From: an uncultured Pelagibacteraceae bacterium
GTDB lineage: Bacteria; Pseudomonadota; Alphaproteobacteria; Pelagibacterales; Pelagibacteraceae
Direction of reading: 5' to 3'
Length of the DNA stretch: 64,000 bases
NCBI GenBank assembly: GCA_902615425.1
Contig: CACMPD010000002.1
Location: forward strand, 1-64,000
A program made the translations under genes and the position numbers. Shown here in pieces: positions 34,314-43,279 of this stretch. Numbering within the stretch: the stretch's first letter is position 1; every line of letters begins with the position of its first letter. The notes under the pieces are model-generated. The model was not told the DNA's origin and made no database searches. It saw nothing but the letters and a program-made list of their open reading frames with translations.

Positions 34314-35255
34314 ATGTCTAATATACTAATTATCAAACACGGATCTTTAGGAGATATATCTCAAGCTAGTGGTGCTATTCAAGACATATCTGAAAATCAT
34401 AAAAATGATCAAATTCATCTTCTTACTACAAAACCATTTATTGATTTATTCAAAAAAAATCCATTTATTCATAATGTTATTTTAGACAAAAGACTACCTA
34501 GGTTTAATTTAATATATTTGTATTTTTTAATGCGTGAAATAAAAAAACATAACTTTTCTAAAGTTTTTGACTTGCAAAATTCATCTAGAACTAATTTTTA
34601 TAAGAATATTCTTTTTCCAAAAGCAGGTAAGGAAATATGGTCAAGCTCTGCAACGACTTTACCAGCAGGAAAAAATAAAAGTGAATTTGACAAAAATTCT
34701 GTTCTCGAAAGATTTGAATATCAATTGAAAGATTCTGGCTTAATTCCATTTAATACATTAAGACCAGACTTTAATTGGGCTGCTACAGACATAAGTGAAA
34801 TTAAAAACTTTTATAAAATAACAAAATATATTTTATTATTTCCTTTCTGTTCACCTCATTTAACGATTAAAAAATGGCCTTATTACAACAAGCTTATTGA
34901 TTTAATATCGAGTAAGTATGGTGAAGAATATAAAGTTATTACAGCTCCTGGACCAACTGAAATCAGTGAAGCAAAAAATATTAATGCATTAGCTTTACTG
35001 GATAATGGAAGAGCGCTAGATATTTCTCAACTTACTGCCCTGATAAAAGATAGTTCATTTGTTGTTGCAAATGATACTGGTCCTGCGCACATAGCTGCTC
35101 ATGTAGGGGCCAAAGGTCTTACATTATTCGGCAAACATACAACAGCGTACAAAGTAAGTATTGAAAGAGAAAATTTTAAACCAATTGAAGTTACGGATCT
35201 AAAAAACTTAAGTGCTGAAAGAGTTTTTGAAAGATTATCTAATTCTTTAACCTAG
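34314..35255 (+). CDS. Family 9 glycosyltransferase (heptosyltransferase-like)
   Basis: 313 residues, GT-B fold. N-terminal ILIIKHGSLGDISQASGAIQDI is the acceptor-domain start of ADP-heptose:LPS heptosyltransferases, and VVANDTGPAHIAAHVGAKGLTLFGKHTTAYKV is the nucleotide-sugar binding signature. It probably adds a sugar to lipopolysaccharide core or another surface glycan at the inner membrane. Its 3' end overlaps the AbrB-family gene by 17 bp in antisense. Confidence 0.82.
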   Translation: MSNILIIKHGSLGDISQASGAIQDISENHKNDQIHLLTTKPFIDLFKKNPFIHNVILDKRLPRFNLIYLYFLMREIKKHNFSKVFDLQNSSRTNFYKNILFPKAGKEIWSSSATTLPAGKNKSEFDKNSVLERFEYQLKDSGLIPFNTLRPDFNWAATDISEIKNFYKITKYILLFPFCSPHLTIKKWPYYNKLIDLISSKYGEEYKVITAPGPTEISEAKNINALALLDNGRALDISQLTALIKDSSFVVANDTGPAHIAAHVGAKGLTLFGKHTTAYKVSIERENFKPIEVTDLKNLSAERVFERLSNSLT

Positions 35256-36318
35256 TTTTTTCAATTATCCTTAAAATCACTGGCACGACAAAGAGTATGA
35301 ATAACAATCTTATGATATGATGAAAAGCAACAAAATCTGGTTCAAGGTCAAAAGCGATTGCTATTACTGCCACCTCATAAATACCTCCGGGGCAAAAAGA
35401 TAGTATTAATGATAAAATATTATTATCTACAAAAAATGTTGCAAAATATGCTGCAATAAGACCTAATAAAACTAAAAGTATAGTTGCAACTAATCCATGA
35501 AAAGAATTATTTGCAACTTCTTTAAATGTTTTATTTGCAAACCTACATCCGACAGAAGCTCCCAAAATTAATAAACAAAAATTTATTGATGCATCAGGTA
35601 ATTTGTATGACGCGATGTCGGATATTTGTAAAACCCCACTTGCAACCAACGTTCCAGATAAGAGAGCAGCTGGAACTTTAAATTTATCAAAGAAAAATAT
35701 GAACACTAGCGAGACAATAATTAATATAATTAATTCCCAATGGTTTTGAGACATGTAATCAAATTTTTCTAATTCCAAAGCTTCAGCTGGGTAGAGACTA
35801 ACTATTATAAAAGGAAATAAAGTTATTATAATTATTAATCGAATTAAATGAGCTGTAGCTACTTGAGATAAATCTGATTTTTCATACTCTGCTAAAATCA
35901 TTAATGGTCCTAAAGCACCTGGGGCTGCAGAAAATATAGATGTTTTTTCTTTGTAATTAGAAAATTTTTGTAAATATTTAGAAACAATTAGAATGCTAAT
36001 AACAATATAAAAAAACATTATAATTGTGGTCCAAATCCAATTAACCATCTGATTAAGTAAATTTTGATCAATATAGTTTCCAATATGTAATCCTAAGATA
36101 ATTAAGATTGAGCTTAGGGCTAGTCTTGGCATTATTACTTGAAAACCTTTTAGGGCAATCAAAGAGGTTGCTATCATTGGACCAATCATCCAGGCAAGTG
36201 GGACCTTAAAAAAGTCAGCGATAATCGCACTAGGAATAGAGATCACAATAACTAATAAAAATTTTTTTGATAATAATTGCCCAAAACTTTCTCGGTCTAA
36301 GGGAATCACGTTCTGCAT
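35239..36318 (-). CDS. AbrB-family membrane protein
   Basis: 359 residues with about ten helices in two repeats (IIADFFKVPLAWMIGPMIATSL and FDKFKVPAALLSGTLVASGVLQ; each ends in a Gly-rich motif). The FSAAPGALGPLMILAEYEKSDLSQVATAHLIRLIIIITLFPFIIV stretch and LSFCPGGIYEVAVIAIAFDLEPDFVAFHHIIRLLFILFVVPVI match the AbrB (AbrB_dom duplicated) permease family. Divergent from tctCBA with 80 bp between starts; transport role and substrate unknown. Confidence 0.75.
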   Translation of the reverse strand: MQNVIPLDRESFGQLLSKKFLLVIVISIPSAIIADFFKVPLAWMIGPMIATSLIALKGFQVIMPRLALSSILIILGLHIGNYIDQNLLNQMVNWIWTTIIMFFYIVISILIVSKYLQKFSNYKEKTSIFSAAPGALGPLMILAEYEKSDLSQVATAHLIRLIIIITLFPFIIVSLYPAEALELEKFDYMSQNHWELIILIIVSLVFIFFFDKFKVPAALLSGTLVASGVLQISDIASYKLPDASINFCLLILGASVGCRFANKTFKEVANNSFHGLVATILLVLLGLIAAYFATFFVDNNILSLILSFCPGGIYEVAVIAIAFDLEPDFVAFHHIIRLLFILFVVPVILRIIEKTRLKN

Positions 36319-36336
36319 GTGCTCTATCTTTGGTTG

Positions 36337-36365
36337 TTGACTAGATTACTAAAAGTATGTTTAAT
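36337..36365 (+). promoter_or_regulatory. Sigma-70-type promoter for tctC
   Basis: TTGACT (36337-36342), a 17 bp spacer, then TTTAAT (36360-36365), 33 bp upstream of the tctC ATG with an RBS GAGAGGAAATA between. The same two hexamers with the same spacing precede dctP at 46242. Confidence 0.55.
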
Positions 36366-36398
36366 CTATGCAATTAACTATAACAACGAGAGGAAATA

Positions 36399-37379
36399 AT
36401 GAAACTAATTAAATCTTTTTTTTCAGTTTTATTCTCTGCCGCTCTTTTATTATCGACAACTACAGTCAACTCAATTGCAATTGATAAACTACACTTTGTA
36501 ATTGGTGGTGGTGCTGGTGGTGGTTGGGATGGAACTGCTAGAGGTACTGGAGAAGCTTTGACAAAAGCTGGATTTTTAAAAAGCGCATCATTTGAAAATA
36601 TGTCAGGTGGTGGTGGTGGAAAAGCTCTGGCTTACATGATTAATACTAAGCCGGAAAATACGATTCTAGTTCAATCAACACCATTAGTTTTGAGATCAAT
36701 TACAAGACATAAAGGTTATGTCAGTGGAAGTGGAACTTTATCTTATAAAGATGTTGTGCCAATTGCTGGAGTAATTGGTGATTATGGTGCAATTGCAGTT
36801 GCAAAAGACTCACCTTTCAAAAACTTTAAAGATGTTGTTGATGCATATAAAGCAAACCCTAGTTCAATAAAAATGGCTGGTGGTTCTGTTAGAGGAAGTA
36901 TGGACCACTTAATTGGTGCTTTAGCATTCCAAGCTGCTGGTGCAGATCCAAATGCTGTAGCTTATATTCCTTATGATGCAGGTGGAAAAGCATTAGCTGG
37001 ACTTTTATCTGGAGAAACTCAAATTATATCTACAGGTTTAGGTGAATTAATGGGAGCAAGAGACCAAGTAAGAATCATTGGTATAACTGCGCCTGATAGA
37101 GTTGGTGATGCACCTGATGCACCTACACTTAAAGAGCAAGGATATGATGTACAATTCGTAAACTGGAGAGGATTTTTTGGTCCTCCAGGCATGAGTAGCA
37201 AAGATAAAAAAGCTATTGCTAAAATGTTAGGCGATGTACAAAAAACTCCTGAATGGGAAGCGGTAAGAGCAAGAAATGCTTGGGTAAATATTTATAACCC
37301 AGACAAAAAGTTTGTTAAGTTTTTAAAAACTCAAACAAAAGAAATGACAGCTCTTATGAAGAAACTAGGAGTTATTTAA
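36399..37379 (+). CDS. tctC: Tripartite tricarboxylate transporter binding protein (Bug family)
   Basis: 326 residues, signal peptide about 1-26. FVIGGGAGGGWDGTARGTGEAL, MSGGGGGKALAYM, VIGDYGAIAVAKDSPFKNFKDVV and AGGSVRGSMDHLIGALAF are TctC/Bug hallmarks (phosphate-like loop plus carboxylate site). Binds a carboxylate in the periplasm for TctA/TctB. Strong promoter and RBS fit high expression. A hairpin overlapping the tctB start follows the stop. Confidence 0.88.
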   Translation: MKLIKSFFSVLFSAALLLSTTTVNSIAIDKLHFVIGGGAGGGWDGTARGTGEALTKAGFLKSASFENMSGGGGGKALAYMINTKPENTILVQSTPLVLRSITRHKGYVSGSGTLSYKDVVPIAGVIGDYGAIAVAKDSPFKNFKDVVDAYKANPSSIKMAGGSVRGSMDHLIGALAFQAAGADPNAVAYIPYDAGGKALAGLLSGETQIISTGLGELMGARDQVRIIGITAPDRVGDAPDAPTLKEQGYDVQFVNWRGFFGPPGMSSKDKKAIAKMLGDVQKTPEWEAVRARNAWVNIYNPDKKFVKFLKTQTKEMTALMKKLGVI

Positions 37380-37399
37380 TCCTCTGGATTAATTAATTT

Positions 37400-37449
37400 A
37401 AAGAGCAGTGAATATAAATACGACAAAAATTATATCACTGCTCTTTTTT
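37400..37449 (+). promoter_or_regulatory. Terminator-like hairpin containing the tctB start codon
   Basis: AAAGAGCAGTGA (37400-37411) pairs with TCACTGCTCTTT (37435-37446) over a 23-base loop, followed by TTT-A-TTTT. The tctB GTG start (37408-37410) and its weak AAAGAG ribosome-binding site lie in the 5' arm, so translation and hairpin formation exclude each other. Confidence 0.55.
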
Positions 37450-37878
37450 ATTTTCTCAGCATTCTATTTATATACAGCTTATCAAATACAAGTTTTTGCG
37501 TTCGATGAAAATGCACCATTTAATGCAAGAACATTTCCAATTTATTTAGGATATGCTGGTTTATTTTTTTCTGGTTTAAAATTAATCTTACCAGATCCAA
37601 ATACTATAAAAGTTGAACATAGAACATTAGAGTACAAAAAAACGGCATTACTAATTGTTATTGCAATTATCTATGGGGCAACAATTTTAAAAGTGGGTTA
37701 CTTTTTAACTACATCTTTGTTTTTATTTGCATCTTATTACTTTTTAGGTGAGAGAAGATGGATCTTGATGTTTTTACTTTCTTTTCCATTTGTTGCTGGA
37801 TTTATGTATTTACTTCACGGAGTTCTTGAAATTTATTTAAGGGATCCCTTTTTAAAATCTATTGGAGTGATGGGATGA
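37408..37878 (+). CDS. tctB: Tripartite tricarboxylate transporter small membrane subunit
   Basis: 156 residues, four helices (about 8-27, 46-62, 84-118 as two, 128-147). TctB-type protein with the N-terminal helix IISLLFFIFSAFYLYTAYQI and internal YKKTALLIVIAIIYG. Starts at GTG; no later ATG, GTG or TTG would keep helix 1. Overlaps tctA by 4 bp (ATGA). Confidence 0.82.
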   Translation: MNINTTKIISLLFFIFSAFYLYTAYQIQVFAFDENAPFNARTFPIYLGYAGLFFSGLKLILPDPNTIKVEHRTLEYKKTALLIVIAIIYGATILKVGYFLTTSLFLFASYYFLGERRWILMFLLSFPFVAGFMYLLHGVLEIYLRDPFLKSIGVMG

Positions 37879-39371
37879 CAGAAGGAATATTAATTGGTTT
37901 AACTACAGCATTATCATTTCAAAATATTTTTATGGTGATGATTGGTTGTTTCTTTGGAACAATTATTGGAATGTTACCTGGTTTAGGTCCCATGACAGCG
38001 ATTGCTTTAATGATACCAATTACTTATGGTTTTGATCCTGCAACAGGCTTGATTTTAATGGCTGGAGTTTATTATGGGGCAGTATTTGGTGGTTCTACTT
38101 CCTCCATTTTGTTAAATGCACCAGGAGTTCCAGGAACTGTCGCAACTTCTTTCGATGGATATCCAATGGCACAACAAGGTAAAGCCGGTAAAGCATTAGC
38201 TATCGCCGCCTGGAGTTCATTTGCAGGTGGAACACTATCAGCAATTTATTTATTGTTTATGGCTCCAAGTTTATCAAAAGTAAGTTTATCTTTTAGATCG
38301 CCAGATTATTTCGCATTAATGATCTTAGGGCTAACGGCAATAGCAGCTTTTTCATCTAAAGGACAATTCTTAAAAGCGATGATGATGGTTGTACTTGGTT
38401 TGATGTTAGCATCTGTTGGTCAAGACTCTCTGTCTGATATTACAAGATTTACTTTTGATAATATGAATTTAACAGATGGAATAAGCTTTGTTTTAGTAGT
38501 TATGTCAACTTTTGCTATGAGTGAGGCTTTAACAATCATATTAAAGCGAAATGATCCAACAGCGGCAGCAAAACAAGTTTCACTAACGGAACTTGGATCA
38601 ATAAGAATTAATAAAGAAGAACGAGGTAAAATGTATCGAACTATTCCAAGATCCTCAGTTATTGGTTTCTTGATTGGTGTATTACCTGGTGCGGGTGCTA
38701 CTATTGCATCATTCTTAGCATATGGAATGGAAAGAAATTTAGTAAAGGATGAAGAAAAAGAAAAATTTGGAAAAGGAAGTGTGAATGGATTGTCTGCACC
38801 TGAAACAGCTAATAACGCAGCATGCTCTGGTTCTTTTGTACCCATGTTAACTTTAGGTATACCTGGAAGTGGTACTACAGCCGTAATGCTTGGCGCACTT
38901 TTGGGATTTGGTATTCAGCCAGGTCCAAGACTTTATATGACTAATCCTGAAATTTTTTGGTCAGTGATAATGTCGATGTATATTGGAATGGTAATATTAT
39001 TAATATTAAATTTACCATTAATTCCCTACATCGCTAGAATTCTTGCGGTACCAAAAAATTATTTGATTCCATTAATCTTATTTTTTTCTATTACAGGAAT
39101 TTATGTGATGTCATTTAATAATTTCGATATTTATTTAATGATTGGCATAGCAGTTGTTGCAACATTTTTACGACTTTATGATTTTCCCATGCCACCTTTA
39201 ATATTAGCGTTCGTTCTTGGGGGGTTGATGGAGGAAAATCTAAGAAGATCATTACTTTTAAGTAATGGATCTTGGGAGTTTCTATGGGACAGAACTCTTA
39301 CAGTTTGTATATTGGTTACAACAATTCTAATTGTTCTTTGGCATATTTATAAAACTTTTACAAAAAAATAA
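37875..39371 (+). CDS. tctA: Tripartite tricarboxylate transporter large membrane subunit
   Basis: 498 residues with about 11-12 helices. MIGCFFGTIIGMLPGLGPMTAIALMIPITYG, AVFGGSTSSILLNAPGVPGTVATSFDGYPMA and LTLGIPGSGTTAVMLGALLGFGIQPGPRL are the duplicated TctA signatures. It is the channel subunit of the cation-driven carboxylate importer with TctC and TctB. Confidence 0.92.
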   Translation: MTEGILIGLTTALSFQNIFMVMIGCFFGTIIGMLPGLGPMTAIALMIPITYGFDPATGLILMAGVYYGAVFGGSTSSILLNAPGVPGTVATSFDGYPMAQQGKAGKALAIAAWSSFAGGTLSAIYLLFMAPSLSKVSLSFRSPDYFALMILGLTAIAAFSSKGQFLKAMMMVVLGLMLASVGQDSLSDITRFTFDNMNLTDGISFVLVVMSTFAMSEALTIILKRNDPTAAAKQVSLTELGSIRINKEERGKMYRTIPRSSVIGFLIGVLPGAGATIASFLAYGMERNLVKDEEKEKFGKGSVNGLSAPETANNAACSGSFVPMLTLGIPGSGTTAVMLGALLGFGIQPGPRLYMTNPEIFWSVIMSMYIGMVILLILNLPLIPYIARILAVPKNYLIPLILFFSITGIYVMSFNNFDIYLMIGIAVVATFLRLYDFPMPPLILAFVLGGLMEENLRRSLLLSNGSWEFLWDRTLTVCILVTTILIVLWHIYKTFTKK

Positions 39372-39461
39372 TTTTTTAAGTAAATTATGGTATAAATAGT
39401 TGTCCTGATTTAGAAAAAACTCTACTTGCTGGGACTTTAAACACAACGCTAAAGGAGAAAC

Positions 39462-39629
39462 ATGAAGCTAAAAATACAATCAATAAAAAACTATTTTAAA
39501 TCAAAGAAGGATAGGGGATTAGAACCTGTATTTTTTGAAAAGATAGGTGATCAAAAAACATCAAGAGATCAGATGCGTGAAAACTTGATTAAAGCATTAA
39601 AAAAAAATGGTTGGACAATAAAAAAATAA
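39462..39629 (+). CDS. Small basic hypothetical protein
   Basis: A 55-codon frame from ATG at 39462, preceded by a strong RBS AAAGGAGAAAC and ending TAA, 3 bp before the convergent glycosyltransferase stop. The product begins MKLKIQSIKNYFKSKKDRG and ends KNGWTIKK; it is about a quarter Lys with no membrane segment. The RBS and the helix-like C-terminal half (SRDQMRENLIKALKK) make it a plausible gene. Not recognised. Confidence 0.5.
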   Translation: MKLKIQSIKNYFKSKKDRGLEPVFFEKIGDQKTSRDQMRENLIKALKKNGWTIKK

Positions 39630-39632
39630 ATT

Positions 39633-40715
39633 TTAAGTTAATATTTTTTTATATTGTTCGATGGTATTAGACCAATCGAATTTAGATGATAACTCTTTTG
39701 CATTTTTACCAAAATGCAAATATTTTTTATTTTCAATCATAGAATTTAATGATGAATAAATTTCATCTAGATTATTTCCATCACATATTAATCCTGTTTT
39801 ATCATGTTGAATTGCATCTGCTGCACCTCCGTCAGCTCCACCTAAAGAGGGAACTCCGTATTGTGCAGCCTCTATATAAGCTATACCAAAACCTTCAACT
39901 GAGCTTTTATATTTTACTGATGGCATCACAAATATATTTGATTTTGCCACTAAAGCATTTTTAAGTTCATCAGTTATTTCTTTAAAAAACATAACTTGAC
40001 CATTTAAATCGAGTTCATTTACTAAATCTTTTAAATTTTGTTCTTCCTCTCCATAGCCAATACAAATGTAAACAATATTTGGATAAATTTGTTTTAAGTT
40101 TCTTAGAGCCATTAACACTTTTTCATGATTTTTTCTTTTATCAAATCTTGAAACTGTAATTAAACGTGGTGATTTTGTTTTAAGTAAGCTTTCAACTTTA
40201 GTTAACGATGTCTTATTTAATTCTTGGGCAGGGTTAATTCCTGGATTTATCACAACAACTTTTTCTTGTTCCACACCATTTTGAATGGCTAAATTTTTTG
40301 TATATTCAGAATTTGCTATTACTTTTTCAACACTATTTAAAATTTTGTTTGCTCTTTTATTTAAAGAGCTTCCTTTAGCGTGATTGATTTCTTTTCCGTG
40401 AATTAAACAATATTTTTTTTTATCAGTTACTATTAATTCTAAACTTTTCCAATGATCAGCTATAATACCTTGAGCTTTACTTTCTTTTAAATATTCATTA
40501 ATTAGCTGCGCTTTTCTTATTTTTCTTAGGAATTTAATTCCACCAACTCTTTCTATTGAAAAATTTACTTTTTTATCAAATTCTTTATGATTTTCGTAGT
40601 GATCTGCAAAAACTTTGATCATAAAGTTTTTGGACATTTCTTTTGCCAAACCCCACATTAAACTTTGCATCCCACCCACCTCTGGGGGAAAAGATCTCGT
40701 AACGATTAAATACAT
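39633..40715 (-). CDS. Family 4 glycosyltransferase
   Basis: 360 residues, GT-B. RSFPPEVGGMQSLMWGLAKEM at the N-terminus, VINPGIN, LITVSRFDKRKNHEKVLMAL, ICIGYGEEEQNLKDLV and the retaining donor motif EGFGIAYIEAAQYGVPSLGGADGGAADAI identify it. It transfers a sugar from a nucleotide donor to a glycan or lipid carrier. Its start overlaps the redoxin stop by 1 bp, so the two are co-transcribed. Confidence 0.82.
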   Translation of the reverse strand: MYLIVTRSFPPEVGGMQSLMWGLAKEMSKNFMIKVFADHYENHKEFDKKVNFSIERVGGIKFLRKIRKAQLINEYLKESKAQGIIADHWKSLELIVTDKKKYCLIHGKEINHAKGSSLNKRANKILNSVEKVIANSEYTKNLAIQNGVEQEKVVVINPGINPAQELNKTSLTKVESLLKTKSPRLITVSRFDKRKNHEKVLMALRNLKQIYPNIVYICIGYGEEEQNLKDLVNELDLNGQVMFFKEITDELKNALVAKSNIFVMPSVKYKSSVEGFGIAYIEAAQYGVPSLGGADGGAADAIQHDKTGLICDGNNLDEIYSSLNSMIENKKYLHFGKNAKELSSKFDWSNTIEQYKKILT

Positions 40716-41269
40716 TAACTATTTTTCCACTTAATACTACAGCCAGCACTCGGAGTTTGATTTTCAGGTCCTTTACCAGTTTCAGCAATTTGTTTCATTG
40801 CATTAAATAAATCACTATCACCATCCCTTACAGGAACTAAATTTTTTAATTCTCTTAATCTACCTCGATATTGAAGCTCTAAATTTTTGTTGTATCCAAA
40901 AAAATCTGGAGTACATACCGCATCATAAGTTCTGGCTATCTCTTGTGTTTCATCAACTAAATATGGAAAACTGAATTGATGTTTTTTTGCAAATTCAATC
41001 ATATTTTCAAACGAGTCTTCTGGATAATTCTCAGCATCATTGGCACAGATTGCTACAGCGTTAATTCCTAAATCTTTCAATTTTTTAGTATCCTCAGCAA
41101 TATCTTTTGTAACTGCTTTAACATAGGGGCAATGGTTGCAAATAAACATTATTAAGGTTCCATTTTCACCTTTAATATCCTCTAAAGTTAAAATTTTATT
41201 ATCAGTTGATTTAAGCTTAAAGTCATGAGCCTTTTGACCAAAATCACATATTGGAGTTTGTATTGGCAT
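40715..41269 (-). CDS. Thioredoxin-fold redoxin (AhpC/TSA-like)
   Basis: 184 residues. GQKAHDFKLKSTDNKILTLEDIKG start, MFICNHCPYVKAVTKD with a CNHC redox pair and downstream cis-Pro region VCTPDFFGYNKNLELQYRGR. This is the thioredoxin-like redoxin subgroup, probably a thiol peroxidase or disulfide reductase in the cytosol. No signal peptide. First gene of the two-gene unit with the glycosyltransferase. Confidence 0.8.
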   Translation of the reverse strand: MPIQTPICDFGQKAHDFKLKSTDNKILTLEDIKGENGTLIMFICNHCPYVKAVTKDIAEDTKKLKDLGINAVAICANDAENYPEDSFENMIEFAKKHQFSFPYLVDETQEIARTYDAVCTPDFFGYNKNLELQYRGRLRELKNLVPVRDGDSDLFNAMKQIAETGKGPENQTPSAGCSIKWKNS

Positions 41270-41289
41270 AATGTAATAATATATAAATT

Positions 41290-41802
41290 ATGTTTTACGA
41301 TTTAAAAGATAAAAAACCAAAAAACTCTGGCGAAAATTGGGTAGCACCCAATGCGGTTGTGATTGGCGATGTTACTTTAGAAAAAAATACAAGTGTTTGG
41401 TTTAATGCAACCCTAAGAGGAGATATTGAAAATATTCATATAGGTGAGGGATCAAATGTTCAAGATGGATGTGTTTTGCATACCGATCCAGGATATCCCA
41501 TTAAAGTTGGCAAAGATGTAACTGTAGGTCATATGGTTATGCTTCATGGATGCACAATAGGGGACAATAGTTTAATTGGAATTGGTGCAGTGATTCTCAA
41601 TAACGCTAAAATTGGAAAAAATTGCATCATAGGTGCAAAAGCTTTAATTACTGAAAACAAAGAGATACCAGATAACTCTTTAGTAATAGGTTCACCTGGT
41701 AAAGTTGTAAGAGAGGTCACTGAAGAAGAAAAGAAAGCAGTTTTTGAAAACACAAAGCACTATCAAGATAATTGGAAAAAATATTCTAAATCAATTTTTT
41801 AA
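41290..41802 (+). CDS. Gamma-carbonic anhydrase-family protein
   Basis: 170 residues, left-handed beta helix. Metal histidines in VLHTDP and [21 protein letters not shown], plus NVQDGCVLH and [29 protein letters not shown]. Family members (CaiE/YrdA/PaaY type) bind zinc; carbonic anhydrase activity is not guaranteed. Divergent from the redoxin gene by 20 bp; its stop shares TTAA with the next gene. Confidence 0.85.
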   Translation: MFYDLKDKKPKNSGENWVAPNAVVIGDVTLEKNTSVWFNATLRGDIENIHIGEGSNVQDGCVLHTDPGYPIKVGKDVTVGHMVMLHGCTIGDNSLIGIGAVILNNAKIGKNCIIGAKALITENKEIPDNSLVIGSPGKVVREVTEEEKKAVFENTKHYQDNWKKYSKSIF

Positions 41803-42398
41803 GGAACCATCCAAGCATTTTTATTAGTTTCTAAATCAAATTTTGCTCTTCGATGTCCTTTTGCTGCAAGATATAACCATTCAATAGACTTTATTTTACA
41901 CTTTATAACTGTAAAGTTTTTGTAACCTTCTTCGCTTTGTTCCATTGTATAATCAAAATCCTCTAATTTAGATATCATGCCAGATGTTGGATTTTCTGAT
42001 GCAGTTCCTGGAGGACTATCAGTTAGATAACATCTTCTACTGATATGTTGAGTTTTTTTCCAAGATTTTTCTGTTGTAGAATTTTGATTATTTATTTCAC
42101 ACTCAACTTTTACTCTTAATTGAATCTTTTCCTCTTTATCGTAGAAAACTAGAGAGGCGTTATTATTTTTCTTAAGAATTTCTACTTTTGGTGATCTTAA
42201 ATCAGTATGAAATTGTAATAGATTGTTTGCTCTATCTGATTTTCTTAGAACAACTATTCTTCCATCTACCTCATCTTGGTGGGCACAGATAAAGACGGGA
42301 ATTCTAAAAGGAGAACCTCTATTAGTCACAGCATCATCGAGCATAGACCAATACTTATTTTGAATTTCCTCAAAATTTTCATAGTATGCTGGTTGCAT
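41799..42398 (-). CDS. Pyridoxamine 5'-phosphate oxidase-like flavin protein
   Basis: 199 residues of the split-barrel FMN fold: [48 protein letters not shown], then [22 protein letters not shown] and the C-terminal [21 protein letters not shown]. The R-R-V-L-R and H-T-D-R-S-P positions are typical FMN contacts. It is shorter than the vitamin-B6 PdxH enzyme and lacks a clear PdxH C-terminus, so a PNPOx-like oxidoreductase of unknown substrate is preferred. 3 bp after the dehydrogenase gene. Confidence 0.75.
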   Translation of the reverse strand: MQPAYYENFEEIQNKYWSMLDDAVTNRGSPFRIPVFICAHQDEVDGRIVVLRKSDRANNLLQFHTDLRSPKVEILKKNNNASLVFYDKEEKIQLRVKVECEINNQNSTTEKSWKKTQHISRRCYLTDSPPGTASENPTSGMISKLEDFDYTMEQSEEGYKNFTVIKCKIKSIEWLYLAAKGHRRAKFDLETNKNAWMVP

Positions 42399-42401
42399 AC
42401 A

Positions 42402-43271
42402 TTACTTTCTGAATCTTTTAATTAAGCTTGAAGTGTCCCAACGATTACCTCCTAATCCTTGTACTTCTCCATAAAACTTATCTACTAGTTCTGTTACAGG
42501 TAACAATGAACCATTATTTTTTGCCTCATCCATTGCAATCTTTAAATCTTTTCTCATCCAGTCAACTGCAAAACCAAAATCAAACTTATCATCAATCATC
42601 GTTTTGTATCTATTTTCCATTTGCCAAGACTGAGCTGCACCTTTAGAAATAACTTCGATTACATCCTCCATATTTAATCCAGCTTTCATTCCAAAGTTTA
42701 TTCCTTCAGATAGACCTTGAACAAGTCCCGCTATACAAATTTGGTTAACCATCTTAGCTAATTGTCCACACCCAGCTTTACCAAGCAATTTCATTTTTTT
42801 ACTATAACAATCAATTTTGTCTTTTGCTTTATCAAAGTTAGCTTGATCGCCACCGATCATAACTGTTAGTGCACCATTCTCTGCTCCAGCTTGTCCACCA
42901 GATACAGGAGCATCTAATGCGCCAAATCCATTTTTCTTTGCATAATCATAAATCTCTCTAGCAATTGTTGCTGAGGCTGTAGTGTTATCAATATAGACCG
43001 CGCCCTTATTAATTGTTTTGAAAGCTCCTTTGTCACCAAAAGTTACTTCTCTTAAATCATTATCATTACCAACACAGGTAAAAATATATTCAGCATCTTT
43101 AGCTGCATCCGCTGGAGTTTCAGCCATTTTACCTTTGTATTCTCCAATCCATTTTTCTGCTTTTGATTTTGTACGATTAAAAACAGTTACATTGTGACCA
43201 CCTTTTGATATATATCCTGCCATTGGATAGCCCATTACACCAAGACCTATGAAAGCAACATTACAGCTCAT
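42402..43271 (-). CDS. 3-hydroxyisobutyrate dehydrogenase/tartronate semialdehyde reductase-family enzyme
   Basis: 289 residues of the beta-hydroxyacid dehydrogenase family. NAD(P) loop GLGVMGYPMAGYISKGGHNVTVFNRT, substrate loop DAPVSGGQAGAENGALTVMIGG, and catalytic Lys in GCGQLAKMVNQICIA. Candidates are MmsB (valine degradation), GarR or succinic semialdehyde reductase-like GLYR1 enzymes; the sequence alone does not choose. Divergent from an MFS gene by 8 bp. Confidence 0.8.
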   Translation of the reverse strand: MSCNVAFIGLGVMGYPMAGYISKGGHNVTVFNRTKSKAEKWIGEYKGKMAETPADAAKDAEYIFTCVGNDNDLREVTFGDKGAFKTINKGAVYIDNTTASATIAREIYDYAKKNGFGALDAPVSGGQAGAENGALTVMIGGDQANFDKAKDKIDCYSKKMKLLGKAGCGQLAKMVNQICIAGLVQGLSEGINFGMKAGLNMEDVIEVISKGAAQSWQMENRYKTMIDDKFDFGFAVDWMRKDLKIAMDEAKNNGSLLPVTELVDKFYGEVQGLGGNRWDTSSLIKRFRK

Positions 43272-43279
43272 AATTTTTT

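Noticed and set aside
38420-38845. 141-codon minus-strand frame
   Set aside because: Shadow of tctA; no independent start or fold.
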